64,000 nucleotides of DNA from UM-FILTER-40-17 sp032251335. GTDB taxonomy: Bacteria > Bacteroidota > Bacteroidia > Flavobacteriales > Flavobacteriaceae. The stretch lies in NCBI GenBank assembly GCA_032251335.1, contig JAVVDW010000014.1:22035-86034 (forward strand), in the 5' to 3' direction. A program made the position numbers and the translations under genes. Under the pieces are notes generated by a model. The model saw only the letters and a list, made by a program, of their open reading frames with translations, did not search any database and was not told where the DNA came from. This document shows positions 1 through 7,731 of this stretch, piece by piece (within the stretch, counting starts at the first letter, position 1; each line of letters starts with the position of its first letter).

Positions 1-686
1 ATTTGACTCAGTTTTTGACCTTCCAATTGTTTGTTTTCTACCGTCAAATGGATAGAAACCACTTTGTTCTTTTTAAAAAAAGCGAGTTTTCTGTGTAATT
101 CGTTTTCCCTTTCGATATCTATTTTAAATATTTTTTTTAAGATCAAAAAAGAAGCAATAATACCGAAAACCCCAAAAGGATAGGCCACCGCATAAGCAAG
201 TGTTATCAAGGAAGCATCTACATCATGCCTGTTCAAACTACTCAGGCTGGCTTGTGCGGCTCCCAAACCCGGTGTATTGGTCACAGCACCACTCATAATC
301 CCGGTCATCACAAAAATATCGGTGTTGCTCAAATAGAAAAGAAACAAAGTGATACAGATGCCCAGACCCACAATGGCGGTTGCCATAAGGTTGGCCGGCA
401 AGCCCGATTTTTTTAAGGAAACAAAAAAGCCCGGTCCCACCAACAAGCCAATGGCATAAACAAAGAGCACAAGACCGAATTCCTTTAAAAAGTGCTCGGT
501 TTCTATGTGAACGGTCAGACCCAAGGCAGAAACGATAATCCCTATAAATAATACCCAGGTTACCCCCAGAGAAACACCAAAAATTTTGAGTTTGCCCAGC
601 CATATGCCTATAGAAATCACAAGTCCGTAAATCACCACCGTTTGGGCAATACTTTGCGATTGAAATAATTCCAGAAACCAATTCAT
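1..686 (-). CDS. AspT/YidE/YbjL-family membrane transporter, C-terminal part outside window
   Basis: Read on the minus strand from ATG at 684-686; the gene runs off the left edge, so only the first 228 codons are present. The protein starts MNWFLELFQSQSIAQ and has about five or six hydrophobic segments (roughly residues 10-30, 37-55, 65-85, 92-115 and 150-175). Near residue 125 it carries the motif SGAVTNTPGLGAA, which is characteristic of the YidE/YbjL half-domain of the aspartate:alanine exchanger family. After the membrane part a soluble segment begins (HLTVENKQLEGQKL), as expected for a following RCK/TrkA-C domain. The family contains the AspT antiporter, but most members have unknown substrates, so none is assigned. 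The substrate and the missing half cannot be judged here. Confidence 0.85.
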   Translation of the reverse strand, partial: MNWFLELFQSQSIAQTVVIYGLVISIGIWLGKLKIFGVSLGVTWVLFIGIIVSALGLTVHIETEHFLKEFGLVLFVYAIGLLVGPGFFVSLKKSGLPANLMATAIVGLGICITLFLFYLSNTDIFVMTGIMSGAVTNTPGLGAAQASLSSLNRHDVDASLITLAYAVAYPFGVFGIIASFLILKKIFKIDIERENELHRKLAFFKKNKVVSIHLTVENKQLEGQKLSQ

Positions 687-789
687 GATATTTGTATATG
701 CGTTGACAACAAAAATAAGGTGAAAAACGGCCTGAAACTCAAAACAGGCTCAGACCGTTTTTGCTACTTGCAGTTCACTTCTCTTCGGG

Positions 790-2640
790 CTACTCCGGTT
801 GCAAACCCCAATGCTCGGGAGAGCGCCAGAGGGCAGACAGCAGCAACTCGCGCATAAACAAAAATTCTTTTGGCAATTTATCGTACATCCTAGAGAAGAG
901 TTCTTCGTGAGACATGACTTCTGTTTTCCAAAGTTCTCTGTCAACTTCCATGATTTTTGCAAAATCTTCTTTGGTAAAGTTGTCCAAACCCATCCATTCC
1001 AAATCTTTGTGGCATGGCATCCAACCGATGGGACTTTCTTTTGCGGCTGCTTCACCTTTTATTCTTTGTACGATCCATTTCAACACCCGCATGTTTTCAC
1101 CAAAGCCCGGCCAAAGGAATTTTCCGTCTTGGTCTTTTCTAAACCAGTTGACGCCAAAAATGCGTGGTGGGTTGGGCAGGTCTCGGCCAAAATCGAGCCA
1201 GTTGTTTACATAATCTCCTACGTGATAGCCCATAAAAGGAAGCATGGCATACGGATCTCGTCTTACTTTTCCAATCTCGCCAAAGGCGGCTGCGGTTGTT
1301 TCACTACCCATAGTGGTGGCCAAATACACACCAAAATTCCAATTGAAAGATTGATAGACTAAAGGAACGGTGGTGGTTCTTCTTCCGCCAAAAACAAATC
1401 CTTCTAGATGAACGCCATCGGGATTTTCCCAATTTTTGTCAATAGCCGGATTTTGGTAGGCTGGAGCAGTGAAGCGCGCATTGGGATGCGCAGCCGGTTT
1501 GTCGCTATTCGGATTCCACGGTTTGCCGTGCCAATCTATCAAACCTTCAGGAATTTCTTTTGTCATTCCTTCCCACCAAACATCTCCGTCCGGTGTGATG
1601 GCTACATTGGTAAAAATGGTGTTGGCTCGGATAGACTCCATCGCGTTGGGGTTGGTGTCGTAATTTGTGCCCGGTGCAACGCCAAAGTATCCTGCCTCAG
1701 GATTGATGGCTACCAAGTGCCCAGATTTGTCCTTGTGAATCCAGGCGATGTCGTCACCAACGGTGGTTACTTTCCAGCCTGACATCTCTTTTGGAGGAAT
1801 CAGCATCGCAAAATTTGTTTTGCCACAGGCACTGGGAAATGCCGCACCCAAGTAAGTTTTTTCACCTTCAGGTGATTCTACACCCATAATTAGCATATGT
1901 TCTGCCAACCAACCTTCTTCTCTACCCATTACAGAGGCGATGCGTAAGGCAAAACATTTTTTACCCATCAGTGCATTGCCGCCATAACCGCTTCCGTAAG
2001 AAATGATTAATCTTTCATCGGGGAAATGTGAAATGTATTTGGTGTTTGGATTACAAGGCCATAAGACATCTTCTTGACCTAGTTTTAAGGGTGCGCCTAC
2101 TGTGTGAACACATTTTACGTAGTTATTTTTTTCCAGATAGGGCAAAACTTCATTTCCCATACGTGTCATAATGCGTGTGTTCACCACTACGTATTCTGAA
2201 TCTGTCACTTGCACGCCATATCTGGCATAGGGTGAACCGAGCGGCCCCATACAAAAGGGAATTACATATAAGGTACGGCCTTCCATGGCATCGGTAAGCA
2301 AGTTGTTGAGGATATGCTTCATTTCGTCCGGAGACATCCAGTTGTTGGTAGGGCCGGCGTCTTCTTTTCTGCGGCTACAAATAAAGGTTTTATCCTCTAC
2401 ACGAGCCACATCGCTGGGATCGCTGAAACAGGCAAAGCTGTTGGGTCTTTTTTCTTGATTGAGTCTGATAAAGGTACCTTTTCGCACCAATTGCTCGCAC
2501 AGTCCGTCGTATTCTTCTTGGGAGCCATCACACCAATGTATGGTTTTTGCGCCCATTTGTTTTGCCAAACCATCAACCCAATTGTCAATGGCACTTTTGC
2601 TTTTCATAAGCCCGAGTGGAGAAATTTTTACGTCGTACAT
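790..2640 (-). CDS. pckG: Phosphoenolpyruvate carboxykinase (GTP)
   Basis: 616 residues, the usual length of the GTP-dependent enzyme, which converts oxaloacetate plus GTP to PEP, CO2 and GDP at the start of gluconeogenesis (cytoplasmic). The P-loop-like kinase-1 motif PSACGKTN lies near residue 270 and the N-terminal substrate region DVARVEDKTFICSRRKEDAG near residue 77. The segment GGRRTTTVPLVYQSFNWNFGVY near residue 440 is also typical of the GTP family. A second methionine at residue 12 (MKSKSAIDNW) is a possible alternative start. It is divergent from the VOC lipoprotein gene, with 270 bp between them that should hold both promoters; no convincing TAnnTTTG box was found there for this strand. 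Confidence 0.97.
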   Translation of the reverse strand: MYDVKISPLGLMKSKSAIDNWVDGLAKQMGAKTIHWCDGSQEEYDGLCEQLVRKGTFIRLNQEKRPNSFACFSDPSDVARVEDKTFICSRRKEDAGPTNNWMSPDEMKHILNNLLTDAMEGRTLYVIPFCMGPLGSPYARYGVQVTDSEYVVVNTRIMTRMGNEVLPYLEKNNYVKCVHTVGAPLKLGQEDVLWPCNPNTKYISHFPDERLIISYGSGYGGNALMGKKCFALRIASVMGREEGWLAEHMLIMGVESPEGEKTYLGAAFPSACGKTNFAMLIPPKEMSGWKVTTVGDDIAWIHKDKSGHLVAINPEAGYFGVAPGTNYDTNPNAMESIRANTIFTNVAITPDGDVWWEGMTKEIPEGLIDWHGKPWNPNSDKPAAHPNARFTAPAYQNPAIDKNWENPDGVHLEGFVFGGRRTTTVPLVYQSFNWNFGVYLATTMGSETTAAAFGEIGKVRRDPYAMLPFMGYHVGDYVNNWLDFGRDLPNPPRIFGVNWFRKDQDGKFLWPGFGENMRVLKWIVQRIKGEAAAKESPIGWMPCHKDLEWMGLDNFTKEDFAKIMEVDRELWKTEVMSHEELFSRMYDKLPKEFLFMRELLLSALWRSPEHWGLQPE

Positions 2641-2910
2641 AACTTAAAATTTAGAAGGGTAAATTACTGTTTTACTATACAAATTTCCGTCACCTTAACA
2701 CAGTTTTGTATGACAAATATCATTGTTGGCGGTTGCATACATCCCGCAAACGTTGTAATCACTCATTTTTTTTTAAATAAGATGTGTTAAAGTTTTAGCC
2801 TGTAAATAATGAATAGTCAAGATTTAACATGTTTTTGTGCTAAATTATCTTTAACTTTATACTTCATTTGTATAAAAAACAAAAGCATTCTAACCTAAAA
2901 AACCGTCGTC

Positions 2911-3471
2911 ATGAAAATTTTGAACCTTTGGTCAACCCGATCCACAATTCCTATGCTGCTCCTCATACTTTTGCTGATGGCTTGCAACCAAAAACAAGAA
3001 ACTACAGATCCGGTTGTAAGTAATTCCGAATTTGAAACACCGTCTTTTCAACTGGGCATTGTGGTTAAAGATTTGGACGAATCGGTAGCATTTTATAAAA
3101 ACGTGCTCGGCATGGTGGACAGTAGAACTTTTGCAATTGACGAGGCCTTCGGAAAAAATTCCGGCCTGTCTGACAGTGTTACCTTTACGGTAACCGCATT
3201 AAAATTGGAAGATTTACCAACTGCTCCCGAATGGAAACTGATTCGGTTTGACAGCATTCACCTCAAAGGCTTTCCAAAAAGGATCCAAGACGATGTGGGT
3301 GTGCAATATACCACCCTGCTCGTAAAATCGGTTGCCCCTTTCTTAAAAAGATTTGAAGAACACGGCGTGAAAACACTTGGCGCAACACCTATGAAACTTC
3401 CCAACGGTAAAAATTTTGTACTCATTCAAGACCCAAATGGCGTTTTTATAGAGCTCATCGGGGGAGATTGA
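2911..3471 (+). CDS. VOC-superfamily (glyoxalase-like) lipoprotein
   Basis: 186 residues. The N-terminus has a hydrophobic stretch (PMLLLILLLMAC) ending in a lipobox with Cys at about residue 25, so it is predicted to be a lipid-anchored envelope protein. The rest is one vicinal-oxygen-chelate domain: a first beta-alpha-beta module (FQLGIVVKDLDESVAFYKNVLGM, residues 47-69) and a closing module (VLIQDPNGVFIELIGG at the C-terminus), as in glyoxalase I and bleomycin-resistance-type proteins. Glu in FIELIG is a likely metal ligand. VOC proteins have many activities and are normally cytoplasmic, so an exported lipoprotein version is somewhat unusual and no substrate is proposed. It is followed by a strong hairpin and appears to be monocistronic. 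Confidence 0.85.
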   Translation: MKILNLWSTRSTIPMLLLILLLMACNQKQETTDPVVSNSEFETPSFQLGIVVKDLDESVAFYKNVLGMVDSRTFAIDEAFGKNSGLSDSVTFTVTALKLEDLPTAPEWKLIRFDSIHLKGFPKRIQDDVGVQYTTLLVKSVAPFLKRFEEHGVKTLGATPMKLPNGKNFVLIQDPNGVFIELIGGD

Positions 3472-3516
3472 TGGCTTATAAAATATTCCTCTAACCCCGA
3501 TTTAAACCTAAACGCG

Positions 3517-3555
3517 GCTATACCCGAAAGGTTTCCAAAACCTTTCGGGTATAGC
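3517..3555 (+). terminator. Perfect 18-bp hairpin, probable terminator after the VOC lipoprotein gene
   Basis: Arms 3517-3534 (GCTATACCCGAAAGGTTT) and 3538-3555 are perfectly complementary with a 3-nt loop. It lies 45 nt after the stop codon. There is no long T-run directly after it (AAACTTTTAAC about 10 nt later), so it may also act as an mRNA 3-prime-end stabiliser. Confidence 0.7.
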
Positions 3556-3592
3556 ATGCCAAACTTTTAACAAAAATTTAAAGCATCCCTTG

Positions 3593-3622
3593 TTGTTCAT
3601 TATATTTATACTCTTACATTTG
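3593..3622 (+). promoter_or_regulatory. Bacteroidota-type promoter of the marR gene
   Basis: TTG at 3593-3595, a 19-nt spacer, then TACATTTG at 3615-3622, a full match to TTG-N19-TAnnTTTG. The transcript is expected to start near 3628, about 20 nt before the first ATG. Confidence 0.7.
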
Positions 3623-3647
3623 TACCTACAAATATTGTTTATACAAT
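3618..3647. promoter_or_regulatory. Two adjacent palindromes, candidate MarR operators
   Basis: ATTTGT-ACCT-ACAAAT (3618-3633) is followed directly by ATTGT-TTAT-ACAAT (3634-3647). Both have the pattern TTGT-N4-ACAA, with centres 15 nt apart. They overlap the end of the -7 box and run up to the first ATG of the MarR gene, the position expected for autorepression. Assignment to MarR is inference. Confidence 0.55.
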
Positions 3648-3648
3648 T

Positions 3649-4086
3649 ATGTTACAAACAAAACAAATGTCTCTGCCTAAACGAACGGTAATCAACTTGC
3701 TGATTACTGCCAATAACGCATCGGACAAAGTCAATGAACTGCTAAAGCCTTTCGATATTTCCAGCGAACAGTTCAACGTGCTCCGAATCCTGCGGGGGCA
3801 AAGAGGTGTAGCGGCCAATATGTGTACCATACAGGAACGCATGATCGCCAAGATGAGCAACACCACCCGTTTGGTAGAAAAACTGCTCAAAAAAGGATTG
3901 GTCAATCGTAATATTTGCCCGCAAAACCGACGAAAGGTTGAAATTACCATCACTCTAAAAGGATTGGATTTATTAAAAGAAATTGACCCGCTGATTTTAT
4001 CCTTTGAAGAGGATTTTGTGAGTGGCCTGGGCAAAGATGAATTGGAAACCTTAAACCAATACTTAGAAAAACTTCAAAGAAATTAA
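3649..4086 (+). CDS. MarR-family transcriptional regulator
   Basis: 145 residues, a normal length for this winged-helix family. The central part shows the recognition-helix region (NMCTIQERMIAKMSNTTRLVEKLLKKGLVNR, about residues 61-91), followed by a wing with basic residues (NRRKVEITITLKG). Such proteins bind palindromic DNA as dimers and are usually released by phenolic or oxidative ligands. It lies 10 nt upstream of a nitroreductase gene, so the pair is probably one operon under autoregulation through the palindromes at 3618-3647. The first ATG (3649) abuts the second palindrome; ATG at 3667 (MSLPKRT) is a plausible alternative start that leaves a longer leader. Confidence 0.9.
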   Translation: MLQTKQMSLPKRTVINLLITANNASDKVNELLKPFDISSEQFNVLRILRGQRGVAANMCTIQERMIAKMSNTTRLVEKLLKKGLVNRNICPQNRRKVEITITLKGLDLLKEIDPLILSFEEDFVSGLGKDELETLNQYLEKLQRN

Positions 4087-4096
4087 ATCAAAATTC

Positions 4097-4747
4097 ATGG
4101 ACACACAAACTGTTTCTCAGTCACTTATCGAGAGTCTCGAATGGCGCTATGCCACCAAAAAATTTGACGCATCCAAAAAAATACCAACAGAAACGCTGGA
4201 AACCTTAAAAACGGCACTTCAGCTCACAGCATCTTCATACGGCCTGCAGGCGTATAAGATTTTTATTATAGAAAATCCTGAAATCAGACAGAAATTACTA
4301 CCATTTTCTTGGAATCAAAATCAAATAGTGGACGCTTCACAAGTGCTCGTATTTGCCAACCAATTGGAAATAGGCGACGCAGATGTAGATGCATACATTA
4401 ACAATGCCAGCCAAACACGCAACGTTCCGGTTGAAAAATTGAAACCCTATGCCGATTTTATGAAAGCCAACATCAAGTCTGTTCCCGCAGAAGCCAAAGC
4501 ATTTTGGAATGCCAAACAGACCTACATAGTGCTTGGCAATTTGCTGACTGCAGCCGCAGCGCTTAAAATTGATGTATGCCCGATGGAAGGATTTGATCCT
4601 GCGGCCTATGACGAGATACTAGGCCTTAAAGCGCTAGGACTTACAGCCGCTGTTGTGGCACCCGTCGGATACCGCTCTGACGAAGACGCTACCGCGCATT
4701 TGGCCAAAGTTCGCAAGCCTAAAGAAGAATTATTTGTTACACTATAA
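4097..4747 (+). CDS. NAD(P)H-dependent nitroreductase-family oxidoreductase (NfsB-like)
   Basis: 216 residues, a single nitroreductase domain. The start WRYATKKFDASKKIP is typical of the NfsB subgroup, where the Arg/Lys residues contact FMN phosphate. Further family features are SSYGLQAYKIFII (residues about 50-62), the WNAKQTYIVLGNLLTAAAAL helix, and the glycine-bearing PMEGFDPAAYDEILGL segment close to the flavin. Members are FMN-dependent homodimers that reduce quinones or nitro compounds with NAD(P)H in the cytoplasm; the physiological substrate is unknown. Together with the preceding MarR gene this looks like an electrophile- or quinone-inducible detoxification unit, which is inference from neighbours. 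Confidence 0.9.
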   Translation: MDTQTVSQSLIESLEWRYATKKFDASKKIPTETLETLKTALQLTASSYGLQAYKIFIIENPEIRQKLLPFSWNQNQIVDASQVLVFANQLEIGDADVDAYINNASQTRNVPVEKLKPYADFMKANIKSVPAEAKAFWNAKQTYIVLGNLLTAAAALKIDVCPMEGFDPAAYDEILGLKALGLTAAVVAPVGYRSDEDATAHLAKVRKPKEELFVTL

Positions 4748-4776
4748 AACCTCGTTTAATTTAAATTCTCATTGTT

Positions 4777-5349
4777 ATGAAGAAAAATTTGTTTAAAGGT
4801 GCGTTAATCGCGCTTGTCACAGTTGCAGCAGTCGCTTTCAACGACGTTGAAAAAAAAGAAGTCATTTTAGAAAAAAGTAAAGTAACCTGGAAAGGATACA
4901 AAGTAACCGGTTCGCACTATGGTACCGTGGCTTTAAAATCCGGTAACTTTATTTTTGATGGTGACAAACTCACCGGAGGCACTTTTGTGGTTGACCTTAC
5001 CACCTTGGAAAGTCAAGACCTAAGCGGTGAATACAAAGCCAAATTAGAAGGACATTTGAAATCACCTGACTTTTTCGGTGTAGAAAGCCATCCGGAAGCT
5101 ACTTTGGAAATTACCAAAGCCACACCAAACGGAAAAAATGCCTACAACGTAGAAGCAAATCTAACCATCAAAGGACAGGCAAAACCCATCTCTTTCCCGC
5201 TTTCTGTCTATGGTAGCAAAGCCACAGCTACACTTAAAATTGATAGAACAGAATACGGTTTGCGCTACGGTTCGGCCAGTTTTATCGACAACATAGGCGA
5301 TAAAGCTATCTATGATGAATTTGACTTGGTTGTAGATGTAGAATTCTGA
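4777..5349 (+). CDS. YceI-like lipid-binding periplasmic protein
   Basis: 190 residues. An N-terminal signal peptide (KKNLFKGALIALVTVAAVAFN) precedes a YceI domain: SKVTWKGYKVTGSHYGTVALKSGNFIFDGDKLTGGTFVVDLTTLES near the start and IKGQAKPISFPLSVYG later. YceI proteins form a lipocalin-like barrel that binds polyisoprenoids or similar lipids in the periplasm. The gene starts 29 nt after the nitroreductase and may be read through from it; it ends at a strong intrinsic terminator. The role in this organism is unknown. Confidence 0.92.
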   Translation: MKKNLFKGALIALVTVAAVAFNDVEKKEVILEKSKVTWKGYKVTGSHYGTVALKSGNFIFDGDKLTGGTFVVDLTTLESQDLSGEYKAKLEGHLKSPDFFGVESHPEATLEITKATPNGKNAYNVEANLTIKGQAKPISFPLSVYGSKATATLKIDRTEYGLRYGSASFIDNIGDKAIYDEFDLVVDVEF

Positions 5350-5389
5350 TTTATTTTCAAATACAACACCAAAAAAATTGCTAAATAAA

Positions 5390-5430
5390 CCCCTGAAAAT
5401 CAATACGATTTTCAGGGGTTCGTTTTTTTT
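5390..5430 (+). terminator. Intrinsic terminator after the yceI-like gene
   Basis: A 12-bp perfect stem (CCCCTGAAAATC at 5390-5401 with 5407-5418, loop AATAC), followed by TTCGTTTTTTTT. It ends the marR-nitroreductase-yceI unit. Confidence 0.92.
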
Positions 5431-5473
5431 GTATATTTAGGGGAAATAATTTTCCTATTTAATATTCAAAACC

Positions 5474-6070
5474 ATGAGAACATCCATCATCGCTATCTGT
5501 CTTTTAACATTTGCTGTGGGCTTTACACAAATTCAAATACCCGACGCAGCTACCCAAACCAAAATAGCTTTACAAGCCGCACCTGAAGACAAAAGAGATG
5601 CTGCTACCGTATTGGGTTTTGAAGAAAGTGGTGCCGTAGTTACCCTAAAAGCCGGCACAAATGAGTTCATTTGCCTAACAGACAACCCTTTTAATGAAGG
5701 TTTCAACGCCGCATGTTATCACAAATCTTTAAGCGATTTTATGGCAAGGGGTCGCGAACTCAAAGCAGCCGGAAAAACGTCTAATGAAATTTTTGAAATC
5801 AGAGAAAATGAGGCTAAGGCAGGCACCCTAAAAATGCCGGAACAACCGGCCACACTCTATGTGCTTTACGGTAAAGATGCCCGTTTTGATCCGCAAACAG
5901 ACAAAGTCGTCGATGCCTTTTACCGTTGGGTAGTCTATATTCCTTGGGCGACACCCGAAAGTTCCGGATTGCCCACGAGTCCAATGGTAGATGGCGGCCC
6001 CTGGATTATGTTTCCCGGATCGCACAGCGCACATATTATGATAACGCCACCAAGAATAGATCAGAACTAA
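5474..6070 (+). CDS. Secreted protein of unknown function
   Basis: 198 residues; not recognised as a named family. An N-terminal signal peptide (MRTSIIAICLLTFAVGFTQ) suggests export. The mature part is mostly soluble, with two cysteines (EFICLTDNP and NAACYHKS, about residues 67 and 81) that could form a disulfide. Its C-terminal half is rich in Pro and aromatic residues (YRWVVYIPWATPESSGLPTSP, GGPWIMFPGSHSAHIMITPP). The conserved-looking His-rich end resembles a ligand-binding pocket, but no catalytic motif can be claimed. It stands alone between a terminator and the trp leader. Confidence 0.75.
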   Translation: MRTSIIAICLLTFAVGFTQIQIPDAATQTKIALQAAPEDKRDAATVLGFEESGAVVTLKAGTNEFICLTDNPFNEGFNAACYHKSLSDFMARGRELKAAGKTSNEIFEIRENEAKAGTLKMPEQPATLYVLYGKDARFDPQTDKVVDAFYRWVVYIPWATPESSGLPTSPMVDGGPWIMFPGSHSAHIMITPPRIDQN

Positions 6071-6142
6071 TCACTTCATTTTTATTTAGCTTCTCCAGCA
6101 TAATTGTTTAAAGGTAAATTTCTAACCGGACATCCATTTTTA

Positions 6143-6175
6143 TTTGGAAAATCCAAAACATTCTTTATACATTTG
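6143..6175 (+). promoter_or_regulatory. Candidate trp operon promoter
   Basis: TTTG at 6143-6146, a 21-nt spacer, and TACATTTG at 6168-6175. A start near 6181 would put the leader-peptide ATG (6185) almost at the 5-prime end of the mRNA. Confidence 0.6.
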
Positions 6176-6184
6176 CCATTCATT

Positions 6185-6238
6185 ATGAAATCAACACAAA
6201 ACATCTGGTGGTGGAAAAACTTACGTCAATCGTCGTGA
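6185..6238 (+). CDS. trpL: trp operon leader peptide
   Basis: A 17-codon frame reading MKSTQNIWWWKNLRQSS, ending in TGA at 6236-6238. Codons 8-10 (6206-6214) are three consecutive Trp codons. The frame lies 82 nt upstream of trpE and is followed by an attenuator hairpin. A ribosome stalled on the Trp codons senses low charged tRNA-Trp, the classical leader-peptide mechanism of amino-acid operons. Coding function rests on the Trp run, the position, and the downstream structures; no other product is expected from the peptide. Confidence 0.88.
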   Translation: MKSTQNIWWWKNLRQSS

Positions 6239-6241
6239 GCT

Positions 6242-6296
6242 AAGCTACCTTTGTTTCAAAACATATAAAAGGCTTGTCATCACGACAGGCTTTTTT
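6242..6296 (+). promoter_or_regulatory. trp transcription attenuator (antiterminator and terminator)
   Basis: Terminator: AAAAGGCTTGTC (6267-6278) pairs with 6284-6294 (two G-U pairs, loop ATCAC), followed by TTTTTT. Competing antiterminator: AAG (6242-6244) and CCTTT (6248-6252) can pair with AAAGGCTT (6268-6275), using the same bases as the left terminator arm. A ribosome at the Trp codons leaves 6242-6252 free, so the antiterminator forms. A ribosome that reaches the stop codon at 6236-6238 covers this region, so the terminator forms. The geometry fits classical attenuation; the pairing was done by eye. Confidence 0.82.
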
Positions 6297-6319
6297 CGTT
6301 TTATAAAAAATGTAAACCT

Positions 6320-7720
6320 ATGGCCGATTTTAAATTCAAAACACACACTAAGAAAATTCTTGCCGACACCATCACGCCGGTGAGTGTTTATCTGAAAATC
6401 AGGGATGTTTTCCCCAACAGCTTGTTGCTCGAAAGCTCGGATTACCACGCCAACGACAACAGTTTTTCGTATATCTGTTGCAATCCTGTTGCATCGATTT
6501 CTGTTAAAAACAAACAGCTGCATCGCCAATATCCCGACGGCTCATCTGAGGTAGTTGAGCTCAATTCAAATACCGATTTGCCGGCTTTGATTGATGCTTT
6601 TGCCAAGCGGTTTTCATCCGAAAAAAATGGCTACAAATTTATCACCCACGGGCTTTTCGGCTATATTAGTTACGATGCTGTTCAGTATTTTGAGCAAGTT
6701 GAAATCACTGAAAAACCAGGAAAATTGGATGTTCCTGATTTGTATTATGCGGTGTATCAAAATGTGATTGCCATCAACCATTTCAAAAACGAAGCCTATA
6801 TTTTTTGCCACTCGCTCGATGCGCAAAACAACCTTGCACAAATCGAACAGTTGTTGCAGTCTAAAAACATCCCGAGCTATCATTTTTTAAAACAATCGGA
6901 AGCCGTTTCCAACCTGACTGATGCCGAATTTAAAGAAAATGTCGCCGTTGCCAAAAAACATTGCCACCGCGGCGACGTGTTCCAATTGGTTCTTTCCCGT
7001 CGTTTTCAACAAGCCTTTAAGGGTGACGAATTCAACGTGTACCGCGCTTTGCGGAGCATCAATCCGTCGCCTTACCTGTTCTTTTTCGATTACGGCGATT
7101 TCAAAATTTTCGGGTCTTCGCCCGAGGCGCAATTGGTGGTCAAAGACCGCAAGGCAGAAATACACCCGATAGCAGGCACCTTTAAGAGGACAGGCGATGA
7201 TGAGCAAGATGCCGCCTTGGCCAAGCAACTTTCCGAAGACCAAAAAGAAAACAGCGAACACGTGATGCTGGTCGATTTGGCGCGAAACGATTTGAGCCGG
7301 AACGGGCATGACGTTACCGTTGAGAAATATAGAGAGGTACAATATTTTTCGCACGTCATCCACTTGGTATCCAAGGTAACCGGGCATTTGCATCCGGGCA
7401 GCATCACCATGCAGGTCGTTGCCGATACTTTTCCGGCGGGCACTTTGAGCGGCGCACCCAAACACATGGCGATGCAACTGATAGACAAATACGAAAAAAC
7501 CAACCGCGGATTTTATGGCGGCGCCATCGGGTTTATGGACTTTGAAGGCAATTTTAACCACGCCATCATGATCCGCACGTTTATGAGTAAAAACCACCAA
7601 CTATATTATCAGGCGGGCGCCGGAATTGTCGCCGATTCCAACGAAGAAAGCGAAATGCAGGAGGTTTACAACAAATTGGGCGCACTGAACCACGCCTTGG
7701 AAATGGCCGAAAATATTTAA
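6320..7720 (+). CDS. trpE: Anthranilate synthase component I
   Basis: 466 residues, normal for TrpE. It makes anthranilate from chorismate using ammonia supplied by TrpG, the first step of tryptophan synthesis. The motif LLESSD (residues 36-41) is the conserved tryptophan feedback-binding site. The chorismate-binding half contains GDVFQLVLSRRF, PSPYLFFFDYGDFKIFGSSPEAQLV, PIAGTFKRTGDDEQD, LVDLARNDLSR, and PAGTLSGAPKHMAMQLIDKYE followed by GFYGGAIGF. It is the first structural gene after the attenuator, so the full operon should respond to Trp-tRNA charging. trpG follows 11 nt later. Confidence 0.97.
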   Translation: MADFKFKTHTKKILADTITPVSVYLKIRDVFPNSLLLESSDYHANDNSFSYICCNPVASISVKNKQLHRQYPDGSSEVVELNSNTDLPALIDAFAKRFSSEKNGYKFITHGLFGYISYDAVQYFEQVEITEKPGKLDVPDLYYAVYQNVIAINHFKNEAYIFCHSLDAQNNLAQIEQLLQSKNIPSYHFLKQSEAVSNLTDAEFKENVAVAKKHCHRGDVFQLVLSRRFQQAFKGDEFNVYRALRSINPSPYLFFFDYGDFKIFGSSPEAQLVVKDRKAEIHPIAGTFKRTGDDEQDAALAKQLSEDQKENSEHVMLVDLARNDLSRNGHDVTVEKYREVQYFSHVIHLVSKVTGHLHPGSITMQVVADTFPAGTLSGAPKHMAMQLIDKYEKTNRGFYGGAIGFMDFEGNFNHAIMIRTFMSKNHQLYYQAGAGIVADSNEESEMQEVYNKLGALNHALEMAENI

Positions 7721-7731
7721 GAAATTTTTTT

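Noticed and set aside
238..681. 147-codon minus-strand frame at the left edge
   Set aside because: It is a different frame of the same strand as the AspT/YidE-type gene. The hydrophobic, motif-bearing frame starting at 686 is the real one.
6887..7600. 237-codon minus-strand frame opposite trpE
   Set aside because: Shadow of trpE; trpE carries all expected motifs over this stretch.
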